DNA of 64,000 nucleotides from an uncultured Anaerolineaceae bacterium (GCA_938020565.1 CALIHP010000019.1:1-64000); one strand, 5' to 3'; shown: positions 53,039-62,123, counted from the stretch's first letter. The notes: generated by a model from the letters alone, not told the origin. Numbers and translations are program-made.

Positions 53039-53060
53039 ATAATAAAATGGGAGAGTAAAT

Positions 53061-53411
53061 ATGGCCGCCATAGGGGAAATTATTAAAGCAAAACGACAAG
53101 CGCACAACCTCTCACTAAAGAAACTAGGCAAAGCATGTCATATAAGCGACACCGAAATCAGTAAAATAGAAACCGGAGAAAGGAAAACACCAAACTGGAT
53201 TAATTTATGCAAAATTGCCTCAGCTTTGGATTCTAATCCTCTTGAGTTTCTAATAACTGCCGGATATATATCTGAAAACGACATTTATACACCAACGAGA
53301 ATACAAAATATCAATAAATTAGACAGCGATGATATTAGATATTTACAACTTTTTGTTGATTTCATAATATCAAGAAAATATATAGATAATGACTCGAGAG
53401 GAGGACTATAA
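53061..53411 (+). CDS. XRE-family helix-turn-helix regulator
   Basis: 116 residues. HTH_3 domain at about 5-62: IGEIIKAKRQAHNLSLKKLG, then ISDTEISKIETGERKTPNWI. The remaining 50 residues are helical. Located two bases before a cytosine methyltransferase gene and behind a strong promoter flanked by repeated GCAGCGTT elements, it is well placed as a controller (C-protein-like) that times modification and restriction, though it is longer than classic 80-residue C proteins. GGGAGAG precedes the ATG. Confidence 0.85.
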   Translation: MAAIGEIIKAKRQAHNLSLKKLGKACHISDTEISKIETGERKTPNWINLCKIASALDSNPLEFLITAGYISENDIYTPTRIQNINKLDSDDIRYLQLFVDFIISRKYIDNDSRGGL

Positions 53412-53413
53412 TT

Positions 53414-54466
53414 ATGCCATATAGATTAGGTGAACTTTTCTGCGGTCCAGGCGGAATTGCGTGGGGTGCTGCGCATGCCAATATAGGAGATCCTGCCTAC
53501 ACTATCGTTCATCAATGGGCGAATGATTACGATGCCAATACATGTGCTACCTATCGTAAAAATATCTGCCCCCAATATCCTCAGTCCGTCTATCATGAGG
53601 ATATCCGCAAACTTGATATGGAAAAACTTTCTGAAATAGATGCCCTTGCATTTGGTTTCCCTTGTAATGACTACAGTGTCGTAGGAGAGCAGAAAGGTAT
53701 GGACGGCGTATATGGCCCACTATATTCTTATGGAGTCAAAGCGTTAAAGCACTTTTATCCCCAATGGTTCTTGGCAGAAAATGTGGGCGGATTGCGAAAT
53801 GCTAACGACGGGAAAGCATTTAATAAAATACTAACCGAACTTCGCAATGCCGGATACACTATCACACCTCATCTCTATAAATTTGAGGAATATGGAATTC
53901 CTCAGACACGTCATCGGATCATCATCGTTGGTATTAGGAATGACCTTGATGTTATCTACAGGGTTCCATCTGCTACGCCATATGCAAATATCGACAACAG
54001 TTGTCGCACAGCAATAGAAGTACCTCCTATAGCGCCCACAGCAGCAAACAATGAGCTTACAAAGCAATCTTCAATAGTTGTAGAACGCTTAAATCACATT
54101 AAGCCCGGACAAAATGCTTTTACTGCTGACTTGCCCAAAGAATTACAGCTAAACATAAGAGGCGCCCGAATCAGCCAAATTTATAAAAGACTTGATCCTG
54201 AGAAACCCGCTTACACTGTAACCGGAAGCGGTGGTGGCGGTACCCATATTTACCATTGGTCAGAACCTCGTGCATTAACGAATCGTGAGAGAGCGAGGCT
54301 TCAGACTTTCAAAGATAATTATATATTCGTAGGAAGCAAAGAGAGCGTTCGCAAACAGATTGGTATGGCCGTTCCTTGCATAGGCGCAAGAATAATCTTT
54401 GAGGCAATTTTAAAAAGTTTTGCCGGCATAGATTACGAATCTATTGATCCAAACATCAATGATTAA
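53414..54466 (+). CDS. DNA (cytosine-5-)-methyltransferase
   Basis: 350 residues. Motif I LFCGPGGIAWGAA (8-20), motif IV FGFPCNDYS with catalytic Cys84, motif VI AENVGG (121-126), motif VIII QTRHRIIIVG (near 164), and the C-terminal RERARLQTF and QIGMAVPCIGARII motifs IX/X. The target-recognition region between motifs VIII and IX is about 100 residues. GAGGAGG upstream. It should protect host DNA from the nuclease(s) encoded downstream; vsr nearby supports 5-methylcytosine as product. Recognition sequence unknown. Confidence 0.95.
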   Translation: MPYRLGELFCGPGGIAWGAAHANIGDPAYTIVHQWANDYDANTCATYRKNICPQYPQSVYHEDIRKLDMEKLSEIDALAFGFPCNDYSVVGEQKGMDGVYGPLYSYGVKALKHFYPQWFLAENVGGLRNANDGKAFNKILTELRNAGYTITPHLYKFEEYGIPQTRHRIIIVGIRNDLDVIYRVPSATPYANIDNSCRTAIEVPPIAPTAANNELTKQSSIVVERLNHIKPGQNAFTADLPKELQLNIRGARISQIYKRLDPEKPAYTVTGSGGGGTHIYHWSEPRALTNRERARLQTFKDNYIFVGSKESVRKQIGMAVPCIGARIIFEAILKSFAGIDYESIDPNIND

Positions 54467-54503
54467 ATAATAGCCGGAATGACACGAAACTGTCTGTTAT
54501 TTT

Positions 54504-54923
54504 TCATATTGATTTTCTAATACGATTTGCTAATTCCGTCAGCGTTTCCTCTGCTACCTTCTTTCTAAGTTCGCATTCCCAAATCGTAATCACATTCCAT
54601 CCCATATTTTGCAACAACGCCTTATTTCGAAGATCACGGGCAACATTCATTTTAATTTTTCGCACCCAGTAAGCCTGATTAGATGATGGCCAAACAAATC
54701 TCGGACAATCATGTTTGTGCCAAAAGCATCCATTCACAAATATAACCGTCTTATATTTCGGCAATACAACATCCGGCTTTCCGGGTAGATTCTTATCATT
54801 CTTTCGGTATCTGAATCCCTGACGAAAGAGATACTTCCGAACAATTTCTTCAGGCTTTGTATTGGTACTGGCAATATGAGACATATTTTTACTACGAACT
54901 TCCTTTGAATGGTTATCTGTCAT
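54504..54923 (-). CDS. vsr: Very short patch repair endonuclease (Vsr)
   Basis: 139 residues. Nicks 5' of the T in T:G mismatches left by deamination of 5-methylcytosine. Residues fall at the same numbers as in E. coli Vsr: catalytic Asp51 in PGKPDVV, His69, and zinc ligands Cys66, His71, Cys73 in NGCFWHKHDC, plus the cysteine of WECEL near 117. Position 64 is Asn where E. coli has His. It converges on the methyltransferase gene (37-base gap) and abuts the upstream PLD-type gene, so it is expressed with the minus-strand part. Confidence 0.95.
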   Translation of the reverse strand: MTDNHSKEVRSKNMSHIASTNTKPEEIVRKYLFRQGFRYRKNDKNLPGKPDVVLPKYKTVIFVNGCFWHKHDCPRFVWPSSNQAYWVRKIKMNVARDLRNKALLQNMGWNVITIWECELRKKVAEETLTELANRIRKSI

Positions 54924-55889
54924 TTAGACATCCTCGTTCACCGAAAAATCCATATAGAACGTTTCGTCATCAATCTTATAAAATGTGACATCAGTTCTTC
55001 CATAATTTTTCAAGTCACTGAGCGAAACGAAGGCACCGTTGGCCAGCCCCAATCTTCTACGGAAATACTCGCCAAGTAAAGCATTGCTCATCGGAGTTGT
55101 TATAGCCTTGTTGTTTGCTTGCTCTACCCGCAGAATCAGATTACACCCATCATCCGTTCGAGCCATAAAATGTTGCTTTTTCAGTGGAAAAAAGCCACTA
55201 TTGGCCATCTTAGACAGCAATGGAATATAGGCTTCATTTCGATTTCTGTTATTCCTATGTCCCCAGTTCAGTCCTGATTTCATCCCAACCTCTCCCGTAC
55301 GCGATAGAAGTGACAGCGTAACATGGGTAACGCCCTCACCAGACAACTGAATTTGTGTTTCACCTTCTTCATCTAAAAAAGGATGCTGTTTTTTTATCAC
55401 AACATATTCTTCAACTTCACTGTTGTCACAATAAATTGACTTTGCTTCAACAGCATCAAAATAATCCGAAGCCCTTTTCACATCACATTCTTCTGCAAGC
55501 TCAAGTCGTCCGCTCACAAAAGAGTTTTGCAAAAATTCCATAGAGCCAGTAAACGCTTTTATTGGTTCATCTTCTCTTGACCAAACATACAAATTAGAAT
55601 GAACTGGAGGTTGCTCATAGACATATCCGCAAGAAAACTGTGACTGCCACGGATAATGGTTTTTCTGCAACTCAACAAACCCTTTATGAACATCCACACT
55701 CATCCCATTATAAACTGTCATCCCAATTACAAGTTGAATCTTTATAGGTCCAAGTTTTTTTTCCTGTAAATTTTTTATCAGCCACGATGCCATGTTTGGA
55801 GTTGCATATCCTGATAGAATCCGTAATGTATCTGCTCCTTCGCCGATTGGAGAAAACAGAATCTGTTCTGCGAGGTTTCGTTCTATCAT
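54924..55889 (-). CDS. PLD/NgoFVII-like protein with degenerate catalytic motif
   Basis: 321 residues. The fold resembles the NgoFVII/BfiI-type restriction endonucleases with one phospholipase-D half-site: ILSGYATPNMASWLI, IQLVIGMTVYNGMSVDVHKG, then HSNLYVW (97-103) and FTGSMEF (113-119). In active members these read H-x-K and G-S-x-N; here the lysine is Asn99 and the asparagine is Glu118. The C-terminal half (from about 165) holds HVTLSLLSRTGEVGMKSGLN and ALLGEYFRRRLGL, probably a DNA-recognition domain like the B3-like one of BfiI. It may recognise DNA without cutting, or use altered chemistry. Its stop is directly before the vsr start. Confidence 0.7.
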   Translation of the reverse strand: MIERNLAEQILFSPIGEGADTLRILSGYATPNMASWLIKNLQEKKLGPIKIQLVIGMTVYNGMSVDVHKGFVELQKNHYPWQSQFSCGYVYEQPPVHSNLYVWSREDEPIKAFTGSMEFLQNSFVSGRLELAEECDVKRASDYFDAVEAKSIYCDNSEVEEYVVIKKQHPFLDEEGETQIQLSGEGVTHVTLSLLSRTGEVGMKSGLNWGHRNNRNRNEAYIPLLSKMANSGFFPLKKQHFMARTDDGCNLILRVEQANNKAITTPMSNALLGEYFRRRLGLANGAFVSLSDLKNYGRTDVTFYKIDDETFYMDFSVNEDV

Positions 55890-55902
55890 ATTTATCTGCC
55901 TA

Positions 55903-57768
55903 TCAGTTATCTAATATATCCGGCTCCAACTCCAAAACATTGTAATAAATTGCTTGATGAGGGAGTTTTATATTAGGGACCCAAAGCTGCTTCCCGTGCC
56001 ATCCCTTTGTTCCAGTTACCTGATACATGGTCAGAACAACCATATCCGTAAATGAACTACCAAGTCGCCAATCATTAGGTGCCAGCAATGCACCTGTTCC
56101 TTGCGCCACGTTTCTGTTGCGCCGTACAAGAAGAATACCTTGTCTCGTCGGTGTCTCAGAAAGAATCATATCAATAACTGCAAAAAAAACAGACAGCTTA
56201 AAATCCGGACTTGGAATAATATGCACAAGTATTTCCCTAATCAATCTCAAGCTAACCTGATAGTAGGGCTCTTCACCATCAAAACCAGATAGCAATCCAG
56301 AAAGTACTTCAATCGAGTCATTACCAGGGTTATATGGATAATAATTTGTTCCACCGAATATAATTTCGATATATCGATTGTCGAGAACATTCCTTCTCGT
56401 CGGGTTCATCCCCTCCGGATAATAAATCTTGACATTCTCTATTCCATTTTCGATTTGGGCTATAATCGAGTTATTCGTGGCGTTTATGTCAGAGAACAAC
56501 TTATATAAATATTTATCAATATACACCATCATCATTCCAGCATCACGATCATAGCCAAACATACGACTGTGTTGCCACATCGTGTCCGCTTGAGGCTTCT
56601 TGCTAGTTCGTGTGTAACAAATTGTCTGAAGCGCTGGAAAAGTAACACCTCGGCCTAAGGTATTGCCGCCTATAATGAAATTACATCCTTCAGTATACTG
56701 CGAGCTGGCTATATCATTCATTCCATTCATCACAATTATCTTTGCGTTACCATCCGTAAGCATACTCTTTACCTTTTCGCATATGGAATTAAACGCAACT
56801 TTTTCAGACTTAGAAGGTTTGAGATTATGGTATGTTCTTCTGAGCAACTCTGCTACCTCATCATCAAAGTGTTCCCTACACCATACCATTTGCTTTGAAA
56901 CCTCATCAGCATACCGCTGATGCTCAGACTGTCGCACGCTTGGATGGAACAAACAATTAGAAACTTTCCCTCCGGTACATAATATCTGTGCCGAAACCAC
57001 TAGATGCCGTACAACAACTTTTCTTACTGGCATCATAGCTGTCTCCAAATATTCGATACAATCAGGCTTTCCAGCAGATGGGAAAAAGAAATCTCCACCT
57101 ATATAACCATCGCCCGGCTTGAAATAATAGGTAAAAAGCGGATGCCAGCCAGAAGCAATCGTCTGAAGCAAGATTGATTGCGGTGTACCAGTAACTTGCA
57201 GGTACAGACTGCTGGATGCGCCATTTTTTATTCCATCCAAATACTTATTAATAGATGACTGTTGATCCCGATTAACAAGGGTATTCAGGGAAGCCGCATC
57301 TGCCTCATCATCAACAATGAATAAAGGATTTCCTTTCATAAATCCTGTAGATGCAAAAATATTTGCCCATAACCTGAGGACACGAGCATTCTTCTTTAAT
57401 ACTATAATAACAGGCAACACAAGGTTGTTATCCACAAAGATTCTGGAATCATTTTCACCACAGATGCAAAAACCATCCAAGTCAGCTTTCGCTCTCTCCA
57501 AGGTCTGTTGCTGAAGAACTGCATTGTCTGTCGTGAGGAGGACAAATGCAGGGAAGCCTAAATCTGCAGCTTTACACATGATGCCAAACATTTGCCCTGT
57601 TTTTCCTGACTGAACATTCCCAAACAATAAACCGATCTCATGTGATATAAAAGAAAATTCTTTTATATGCTTTTCGCCTATCTCGCTCGCGGTTTTCAAG
57701 ATTGACTCAGCCAGTTTGATACTACCTCTGTCTCTAATTTTACTTAGAAAGGCATTCAAATACTGCAT
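55903..57768 (-). CDS. Z1-domain ATPase (helicase-like)
   Basis: 621 residues. The N-terminal part has Walker A GNVQSGKTGQ (50-59), as in Z1 proteins, and VDDEADAASLN as the DExx box. The Z1 core carries GGNTLGRGVTFPALQTICYT and the ADTMWQHSRMFGYDRD arginine-finger block. Z1 proteins are SF2-like ATPases found with DNA methyltransferases and nucleases in defence loci; they probably translocate on or remodel DNA. Here it lies between two PLD-type genes, with gaps of 13 and 17 bases, so all three should work together. Normally partners are DUF4420 and AIPR proteins; these are absent. Confidence 0.85.
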   Translation of the reverse strand: MQYLNAFLSKIRDRGSIKLAESILKTASEIGEKHIKEFSFISHEIGLLFGNVQSGKTGQMFGIMCKAADLGFPAFVLLTTDNAVLQQQTLERAKADLDGFCICGENDSRIFVDNNLVLPVIIVLKKNARVLRLWANIFASTGFMKGNPLFIVDDEADAASLNTLVNRDQQSSINKYLDGIKNGASSSLYLQVTGTPQSILLQTIASGWHPLFTYYFKPGDGYIGGDFFFPSAGKPDCIEYLETAMMPVRKVVVRHLVVSAQILCTGGKVSNCLFHPSVRQSEHQRYADEVSKQMVWCREHFDDEVAELLRRTYHNLKPSKSEKVAFNSICEKVKSMLTDGNAKIIVMNGMNDIASSQYTEGCNFIIGGNTLGRGVTFPALQTICYTRTSKKPQADTMWQHSRMFGYDRDAGMMMVYIDKYLYKLFSDINATNNSIIAQIENGIENVKIYYPEGMNPTRRNVLDNRYIEIIFGGTNYYPYNPGNDSIEVLSGLLSGFDGEEPYYQVSLRLIREILVHIIPSPDFKLSVFFAVIDMILSETPTRQGILLVRRNRNVAQGTGALLAPNDWRLGSSFTDMVVLTMYQVTGTKGWHGKQLWVPNIKLPHQAIYYNVLELEPDILDN

Positions 57769-57785
57769 AATCTATATCCTCCTAA

Positions 57786-58931
57786 TTACTTATTCGCAGT
57801 CTCAAAAGACAGAAGCCACACATCCAAATGAATTCCATTTTCATCGAGTGCTGTTTGACCGGTTTTCTTGAATACCAAGCTATCGCATCCATATTCACTA
57901 AGCATCTCTTGGGTAATCATACCTGTTCGATCAGTATCTAATTGCGTATCATTCACAGGCTTAACAATACCAGCGGTTGCGAGACGACCCTTTAACCATC
58001 GTCCCATAATAAGCTCATCTCCAACTGCACTAAACTGTTTATTATTATCGCTAGTCGTATGGGCCTTAAACCAATACCCATCATCAGTAACCACGAAAAA
58101 TGGCTTATTTTTTTCTGGGTACCCCGCCATCTTATAAACATCAGCACCAACAGTCAACTGAGTTTCGAACCAATCTCGTGACTTATATTTGCTCCTTGGA
58201 GCCGCATAGCAAACATTGATATTTGATTTCGTAAAATGTTTACCATCATCCATATACTTTTCATCATTCTTCGGAACCTTCAGATGCAAAGAGAAAGTAA
58301 CTTGAGCATTGCAATTTTGATAAAAATCAACATTAGACTGCGGGACCTGCGTAACAAATTCTACACCTGTCAAAGAAGTATTAGTCTCTCGCACAAGAGG
58401 CATATCTTGAATCTCCGCAATATTCATAGAGCATTTTTCCTCTTTAAGTTGTTCTATGAACAATCCAATCTCAGCAACTTCATCCGAATCTGTTGTCACA
58501 ACAGCACTTTCATATTGCCTACGATTAGTCGCTTCTAATTTCAAAATACCTAAATTTGCAGAGCCTAATATTACGGAAAAGGGTTTTCCATCTTTGTAAA
58601 AACAATATATCTTACCATGGTATTTAAATGATTTAATAACGCGAATTTCACCAATACCTTTGTTGCACCATCTTTCATTTATATGTAAAGCTATATGATA
58701 TAAACTTTCAGGCATGCCGTCAACAAAATACATTCCAATGTTAAGACAAACTTTACACAAACCATTATCAGCCACTATCTGCGCTAATTCTGAAAGCGAA
58801 GCATTGGAAACATAGCCAACTGCTATTTCAATTCGATCCGCCTTTTTTATTTGCTCGTTAAAGCAGGCCAGAATCGTTTGTTGATTCTCCGCAATGCCAA
58901 GCGGGAGCATATTTGAATAAAGCAACTTCAT
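57786..58931 (-). CDS. PLD/NgoFVII-like restriction endonuclease
   Basis: 381 residues. N-terminal phospholipase-D half-site: EIAVGYVSNASLSELA, then YHGKIYCFY (His105, Lys107) and ILGSANLGIL (Ser124, Asn126), with acidic residues following at 133 and 141. A single H-x-K...G-S-x-N set implies a dimeric active site, as in BfiI, and metal-independent cleavage. The C-terminal 180 residues (FSLHLKVPKN, RDWFETQLTVGADVY, DDGYWFKAHT) may bind DNA. First gene of the minus-strand unit, preceded by very AT-rich promoter-like sequence at about 58,945-58,985. Likely the nuclease of this island. Confidence 0.78.
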   Translation of the reverse strand: MKLLYSNMLPLGIAENQQTILACFNEQIKKADRIEIAVGYVSNASLSELAQIVADNGLCKVCLNIGMYFVDGMPESLYHIALHINERWCNKGIGEIRVIKSFKYHGKIYCFYKDGKPFSVILGSANLGILKLEATNRRQYESAVVTTDSDEVAEIGLFIEQLKEEKCSMNIAEIQDMPLVRETNTSLTGVEFVTQVPQSNVDFYQNCNAQVTFSLHLKVPKNDEKYMDDGKHFTKSNINVCYAAPRSKYKSRDWFETQLTVGADVYKMAGYPEKNKPFFVVTDDGYWFKAHTTSDNNKQFSAVGDELIMGRWLKGRLATAGIVKPVNDTQLDTDRTGMITQEMLSEYGCDSLVFKKTGQTALDENGIHLDVWLLSFETANK

Positions 58932-58971
58932 TCTTCATATTCCATATTTTATTAATTTTATTGTATATAAA

Positions 58972-59073
58972 TTATATAACCCCGCTCTTTCCGAAATGTT
59001 CCTGCATGAATTTGGCGCTCTGCACAAACATCCCGCCACTCCCACAACAGCAATTATATACACGGCATTTGTC
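58972..59073 (-). pseudogene. hsdM: Fragment of a type I restriction methyltransferase (hsdM)
   Basis: A minus-strand frame reads RVYNCCCGSGGMFVQSAKFM then QEHFGKSG before a stop. HsdM proteins carry VYDPCCGSGGMFVQSA as the AdoMet-binding motif I. Only about 30 residues match, the Asp-Pro of motif I is changed to Asn-Cys, and no other HsdM block is nearby, so it is a relic of an earlier type I system at this site. Confidence 0.75.
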
Positions 59074-59212
59074 GAAGGAACACAGAATGGAAACAAGCGT
59101 TTTAATCACACTGGAAGCCGCACAGAATTCGCCTCCGCACGACTCCTCTCTTTCGCATCCCACAGCTACCGTTCAAAACCAAGCCTGGCGCTCCTTTTCT
59201 CCGCCATCATTC

Positions 59213-61954
59213 CTACCCCTCCGCACGCTCGCGTATCATCTCCCGCGCGGCGGCCATCGCAGCGTCCGCTTTCGACACGTCCTTCCCGCCGCCCTGCGCC
59301 ATCGTCGGACGGCCGCCGCCCTTTCCGCCGACCAGCGCCGTCATCCTCCGGATCAGCTCGTTCGCGCTCAGCCCGCGCTTCGCCAGCGCCTCGGATACCG
59401 ACGCAATGAATTGCACCTGCCCGTCGATCACCGTTCCCAACACTGTCACCGCGTTTTCATGCTCCGACTTGAAGCGGTCCGAAAGCTGCCGCAGGGCGTC
59501 CATCTCCATCCCCGGGACCAGCATCATCAGCGTCGGGACCCCGTGAATTTCCTCCGAGCGCTCCTTCAGGTCCCCCAGCTTCTGAATCAGCGCGCTCCGC
59601 TTCACCGCGTCCAGCTCCTTCGCGAGCTCCTTCAGGTTCTGACGCGTCTCGACCGCATGTTTGAGAAGATCCTCGCGGCTGACGTTAAACACGCGCGTCA
59701 TCTCGTGGACCAACAGGTTCTGGACCCGGATAAACTCGATCGCGGCACGGCGCGTAATCGCCTCGATCCGACGGATCCCGGTCGCGACGCTCCCTTCGCT
59801 GAGAAGAATAAACGGCCCGATCTCCGCCGTATTGGAAACGTGCGTCCCGCCGCAGAGCTCCGCCGAAACCGGCGTCTCCCCGTCAAGAACGCGCAGCACG
59901 CGGACCCGATCGCCATATTTTTCGTTGAAAATCGCCATGACCCCTTCGTTTATCGCGTCGTCCAGATTTTCAATCGTCGTCGTCACCGGGTATCCGGCGA
60001 GAATATCCTGATTCACGATCCGTTCGATTTCCGAAAGCTCCTCCGCCGTCAGCGCGCGATTCGAATTAAAGTCAAAGCGAAGCCGGTCGGGCGCGACGAG
60101 CGAGCCCGCCTGACGCGCCTGATCGCCGATAACCCGATGAAGCGCCGCGTGAAGAAGATGCGTCGCGGTATGATTCGCCTGAATATCGCGCCGCCGCTCC
60201 AGGTCAATTTCGACGACGACCGCCTTCCCGGCCTCGACCGTCCCGGAAACGACCGTCCCGGAATGCAGTATCAGCCCGTTCAGCGGCCGCCGGACATCCT
60301 TCACCTCAAAGACGAACGAACCGTCCGCCGCCCGGATCGTCCCGGTATCGCTGACCTGCCCACCCATCTCCAAATACAGATTCGTCGCGCCGACGATCAG
60401 CTCCGCATCCTCGCCCTCGCCAATCGCCGCATACGGAGCCCCGTCGGACAGCGCCAGCAGCAGCGTCGTTTCCACCGGCTCGCGCTGATACGGATCATAG
60501 CGGACCCCCTCCGCCGGAAGCTTCCCGCCGGAAATCAGCTCGTTCAGGTATACGCCGTACCGCTCGGCCTCCTCGCCGGTCATCCTCCCGATCGCCTTTC
60601 CCGCGCCCGAAGCGATCCGATGCGCCTCGGCGGCGGCCCGATAACCCTCACGATCGACGTCGAACCCCTGGTCGCGGACGAGATCGTAGGTGATCTCGAT
60701 CGGAAGCCCATGCGTCGAGTACAGGTCAAAACAGACCGCCCCGTCGATAACCGTCTTTCCCTCGGCGCGCATCCCCGCCAGGATCTCGTTCAGCTGATGA
60801 ATCCCGGCGTCGAGCGTCTTATTGAAACGCTCCTCCTCCGCGATCAGCCCCGAAAGAATCGCGTCATGCGATCGCCGCAGCTCCGGATAAGCGTCCTGAT
60901 ACGTTTCGATAATCGCTTCCGCGACCTTGTGCATGAACGGTTCGGTCAGGCCCAGCTGATGACCGAAGCGGACCGCGCGCCGGATGATCATGCGGCAGAT
61001 ATAATTTCGCCCGATATTCCCCGGAACGACCCCGTCGGCGATCAGGAACGACGCCGCCCGCGCATGGTCGCAGATCACGCGGTAAGGAGTGAAATTCGCC
61101 GCCATCTCCGCGTCGTCCGTCCCGGTCAGCCGCTGAATCGTTTTCAGCGCAGTCTCGAACAGGTCGGTCCGATAGTTGGAATCGACGCCCTGAAGAATCG
61201 AGACGATCCGCTCGAACCCCATCCCCGTGTCGACGAATCGCTGCGCCAATGGGAGAAGCTCGTTCGGACCGACGCGATTATACTGAATGAAAACCAGGTT
61301 CCAGAGCTCCAGGAACCGCGAACAATCGCCATTTACGGAACAGACGTGCCCGGGGACGTCCCGCTTATCGCAGTGATCCGGCCCCAGATCGATATGAATC
61401 TCGGAACAGGGACCGCAGGGACCCGTATCCGCCATCTCCCAGAAATTTTCCTTGCGCCCGAAATAGAGGACATGATCCGGATTCATCCCCGGCTGACGCT
61501 TCCAAATTTCGAATGCCTCCGCGTCAGCTTCGATCTCCCCGCGCTCGTCCTTGAAACAGGTCGCCCACAGCTTGCTCCTGTCCAGCCCCCAGACCTCGGT
61601 CAGCAGCGTCCAGGCCCATTCGATCGCTTCCTTCTTGTAATAATCGCCGAAGGACCAGTTCCCCAGCATCTCAAAAAACGTATGGTGCGTATCGTCGCGA
61701 CCAACCTCGTCGAGATCATTATGCTTCCCCGCTACGCGCATGCATTTCTGGCTGTCAGCGGCACGTTTATACTCCCGCTTATCCGTTCCCAGAAAAACGT
61801 CCTTAAACTGAACCATGCCGGCGTTGGTAAACAGGATCGTCTGGTCGCCGACCGGAACGAGGGAGGAGGAGCGAACGGCGGTATGGCCCCGTTCGACGAA
61901 AAAATCAATGAATTGTTTTCGAATATCGTTGCCGGAAAGAATCGGATGCTTCAT
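59213..61954 (-). CDS. alaS: Alanyl-tRNA synthetase
   Basis: 913 residues, class II synthetase. N-terminal catalytic domain with LVPVGDQTILFTNAGMVQFK, GKHNDLDEVGRDDTHHTFFE and WNLVFIQYNR; editing domain with the zinc-site HTATHLLHAAL (near residue 596) and CGGTHV (near 700); C-terminal coiled-coil and C-Ala domain ending in ALVGGKGGGRPTMAQGGG. GAGG lies 11 bases before the ATG. The long plus-strand open frame across it is a GC artefact. Confidence 0.97.
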   Translation of the reverse strand: MKHPILSGNDIRKQFIDFFVERGHTAVRSSSLVPVGDQTILFTNAGMVQFKDVFLGTDKREYKRAADSQKCMRVAGKHNDLDEVGRDDTHHTFFEMLGNWSFGDYYKKEAIEWAWTLLTEVWGLDRSKLWATCFKDERGEIEADAEAFEIWKRQPGMNPDHVLYFGRKENFWEMADTGPCGPCSEIHIDLGPDHCDKRDVPGHVCSVNGDCSRFLELWNLVFIQYNRVGPNELLPLAQRFVDTGMGFERIVSILQGVDSNYRTDLFETALKTIQRLTGTDDAEMAANFTPYRVICDHARAASFLIADGVVPGNIGRNYICRMIIRRAVRFGHQLGLTEPFMHKVAEAIIETYQDAYPELRRSHDAILSGLIAEEERFNKTLDAGIHQLNEILAGMRAEGKTVIDGAVCFDLYSTHGLPIEITYDLVRDQGFDVDREGYRAAAEAHRIASGAGKAIGRMTGEEAERYGVYLNELISGGKLPAEGVRYDPYQREPVETTLLLALSDGAPYAAIGEGEDAELIVGATNLYLEMGGQVSDTGTIRAADGSFVFEVKDVRRPLNGLILHSGTVVSGTVEAGKAVVVEIDLERRRDIQANHTATHLLHAALHRVIGDQARQAGSLVAPDRLRFDFNSNRALTAEELSEIERIVNQDILAGYPVTTTIENLDDAINEGVMAIFNEKYGDRVRVLRVLDGETPVSAELCGGTHVSNTAEIGPFILLSEGSVATGIRRIEAITRRAAIEFIRVQNLLVHEMTRVFNVSREDLLKHAVETRQNLKELAKELDAVKRSALIQKLGDLKERSEEIHGVPTLMMLVPGMEMDALRQLSDRFKSEHENAVTVLGTVIDGQVQFIASVSEALAKRGLSANELIRRMTALVGGKGGGRPTMAQGGGKDVSKADAAMAAAREMIRERAEG

Positions 61955-61994
61955 GTGTTGTATCGCCTCTTCATAAAGATGAACTATCCGATAA

Positions 61995-62023
61995 ATTATA
62001 CTTGACCGGCGCGAAAACTGACC
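61995..62023 (-). promoter_or_regulatory. Candidate alaS promoter
   Basis: On the minus strand TATAAT lies 41 bases before the alaS start; the hexamer 17 bases upstream (GGTCAG) is a poor -35. Between 62,024 and 62,123 nothing else was recognised. Confidence 0.4.
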
Positions 62024-62123
62024 CTTCGCCGCGAATAATTAAGAACGGGCCGGGCCTGAAACAAACGAAAGCCGCAGCAGAACGGTTTCCTGCCGCCCGC
62101 AGCTCCAATCCGCCTCCGATCTC

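Larger units (their letters stand above)
52895..59100. other. Low-GC restriction-modification / defence island
   Basis: Between the degV terminator and the GC-rich alaS gene, composition becomes AT-rich and codon use differs from both flanks. Contents: XRE regulator, C5 cytosine methyltransferase (plus strand); vsr, degenerate PLD/NgoFVII-like protein, Z1 ATPase, PLD/NgoFVII-like protein (minus strand); and an hsdM fragment at the right edge. No integrase, transposase or clear target duplication was found. Horizontal acquisition is inferred. Confidence 0.85.

Noticed and set aside
52842..59212. Mobile element ends (integrase, transposase, tRNA attachment site, direct repeats) at the defence island
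   Set aside because: Looked for at both edges; no integrase gene, tRNA end or matching flanking repeat could be seen by eye, so no mobile element is called.
58913..62005. Very long plus-strand open frame (1,030 codons) opposite alaS
   Set aside because: Arginine- and proline-rich product with no family features; an antisense shadow caused by GC bias of alaS codons. Its 5' part also crosses the island boundary.
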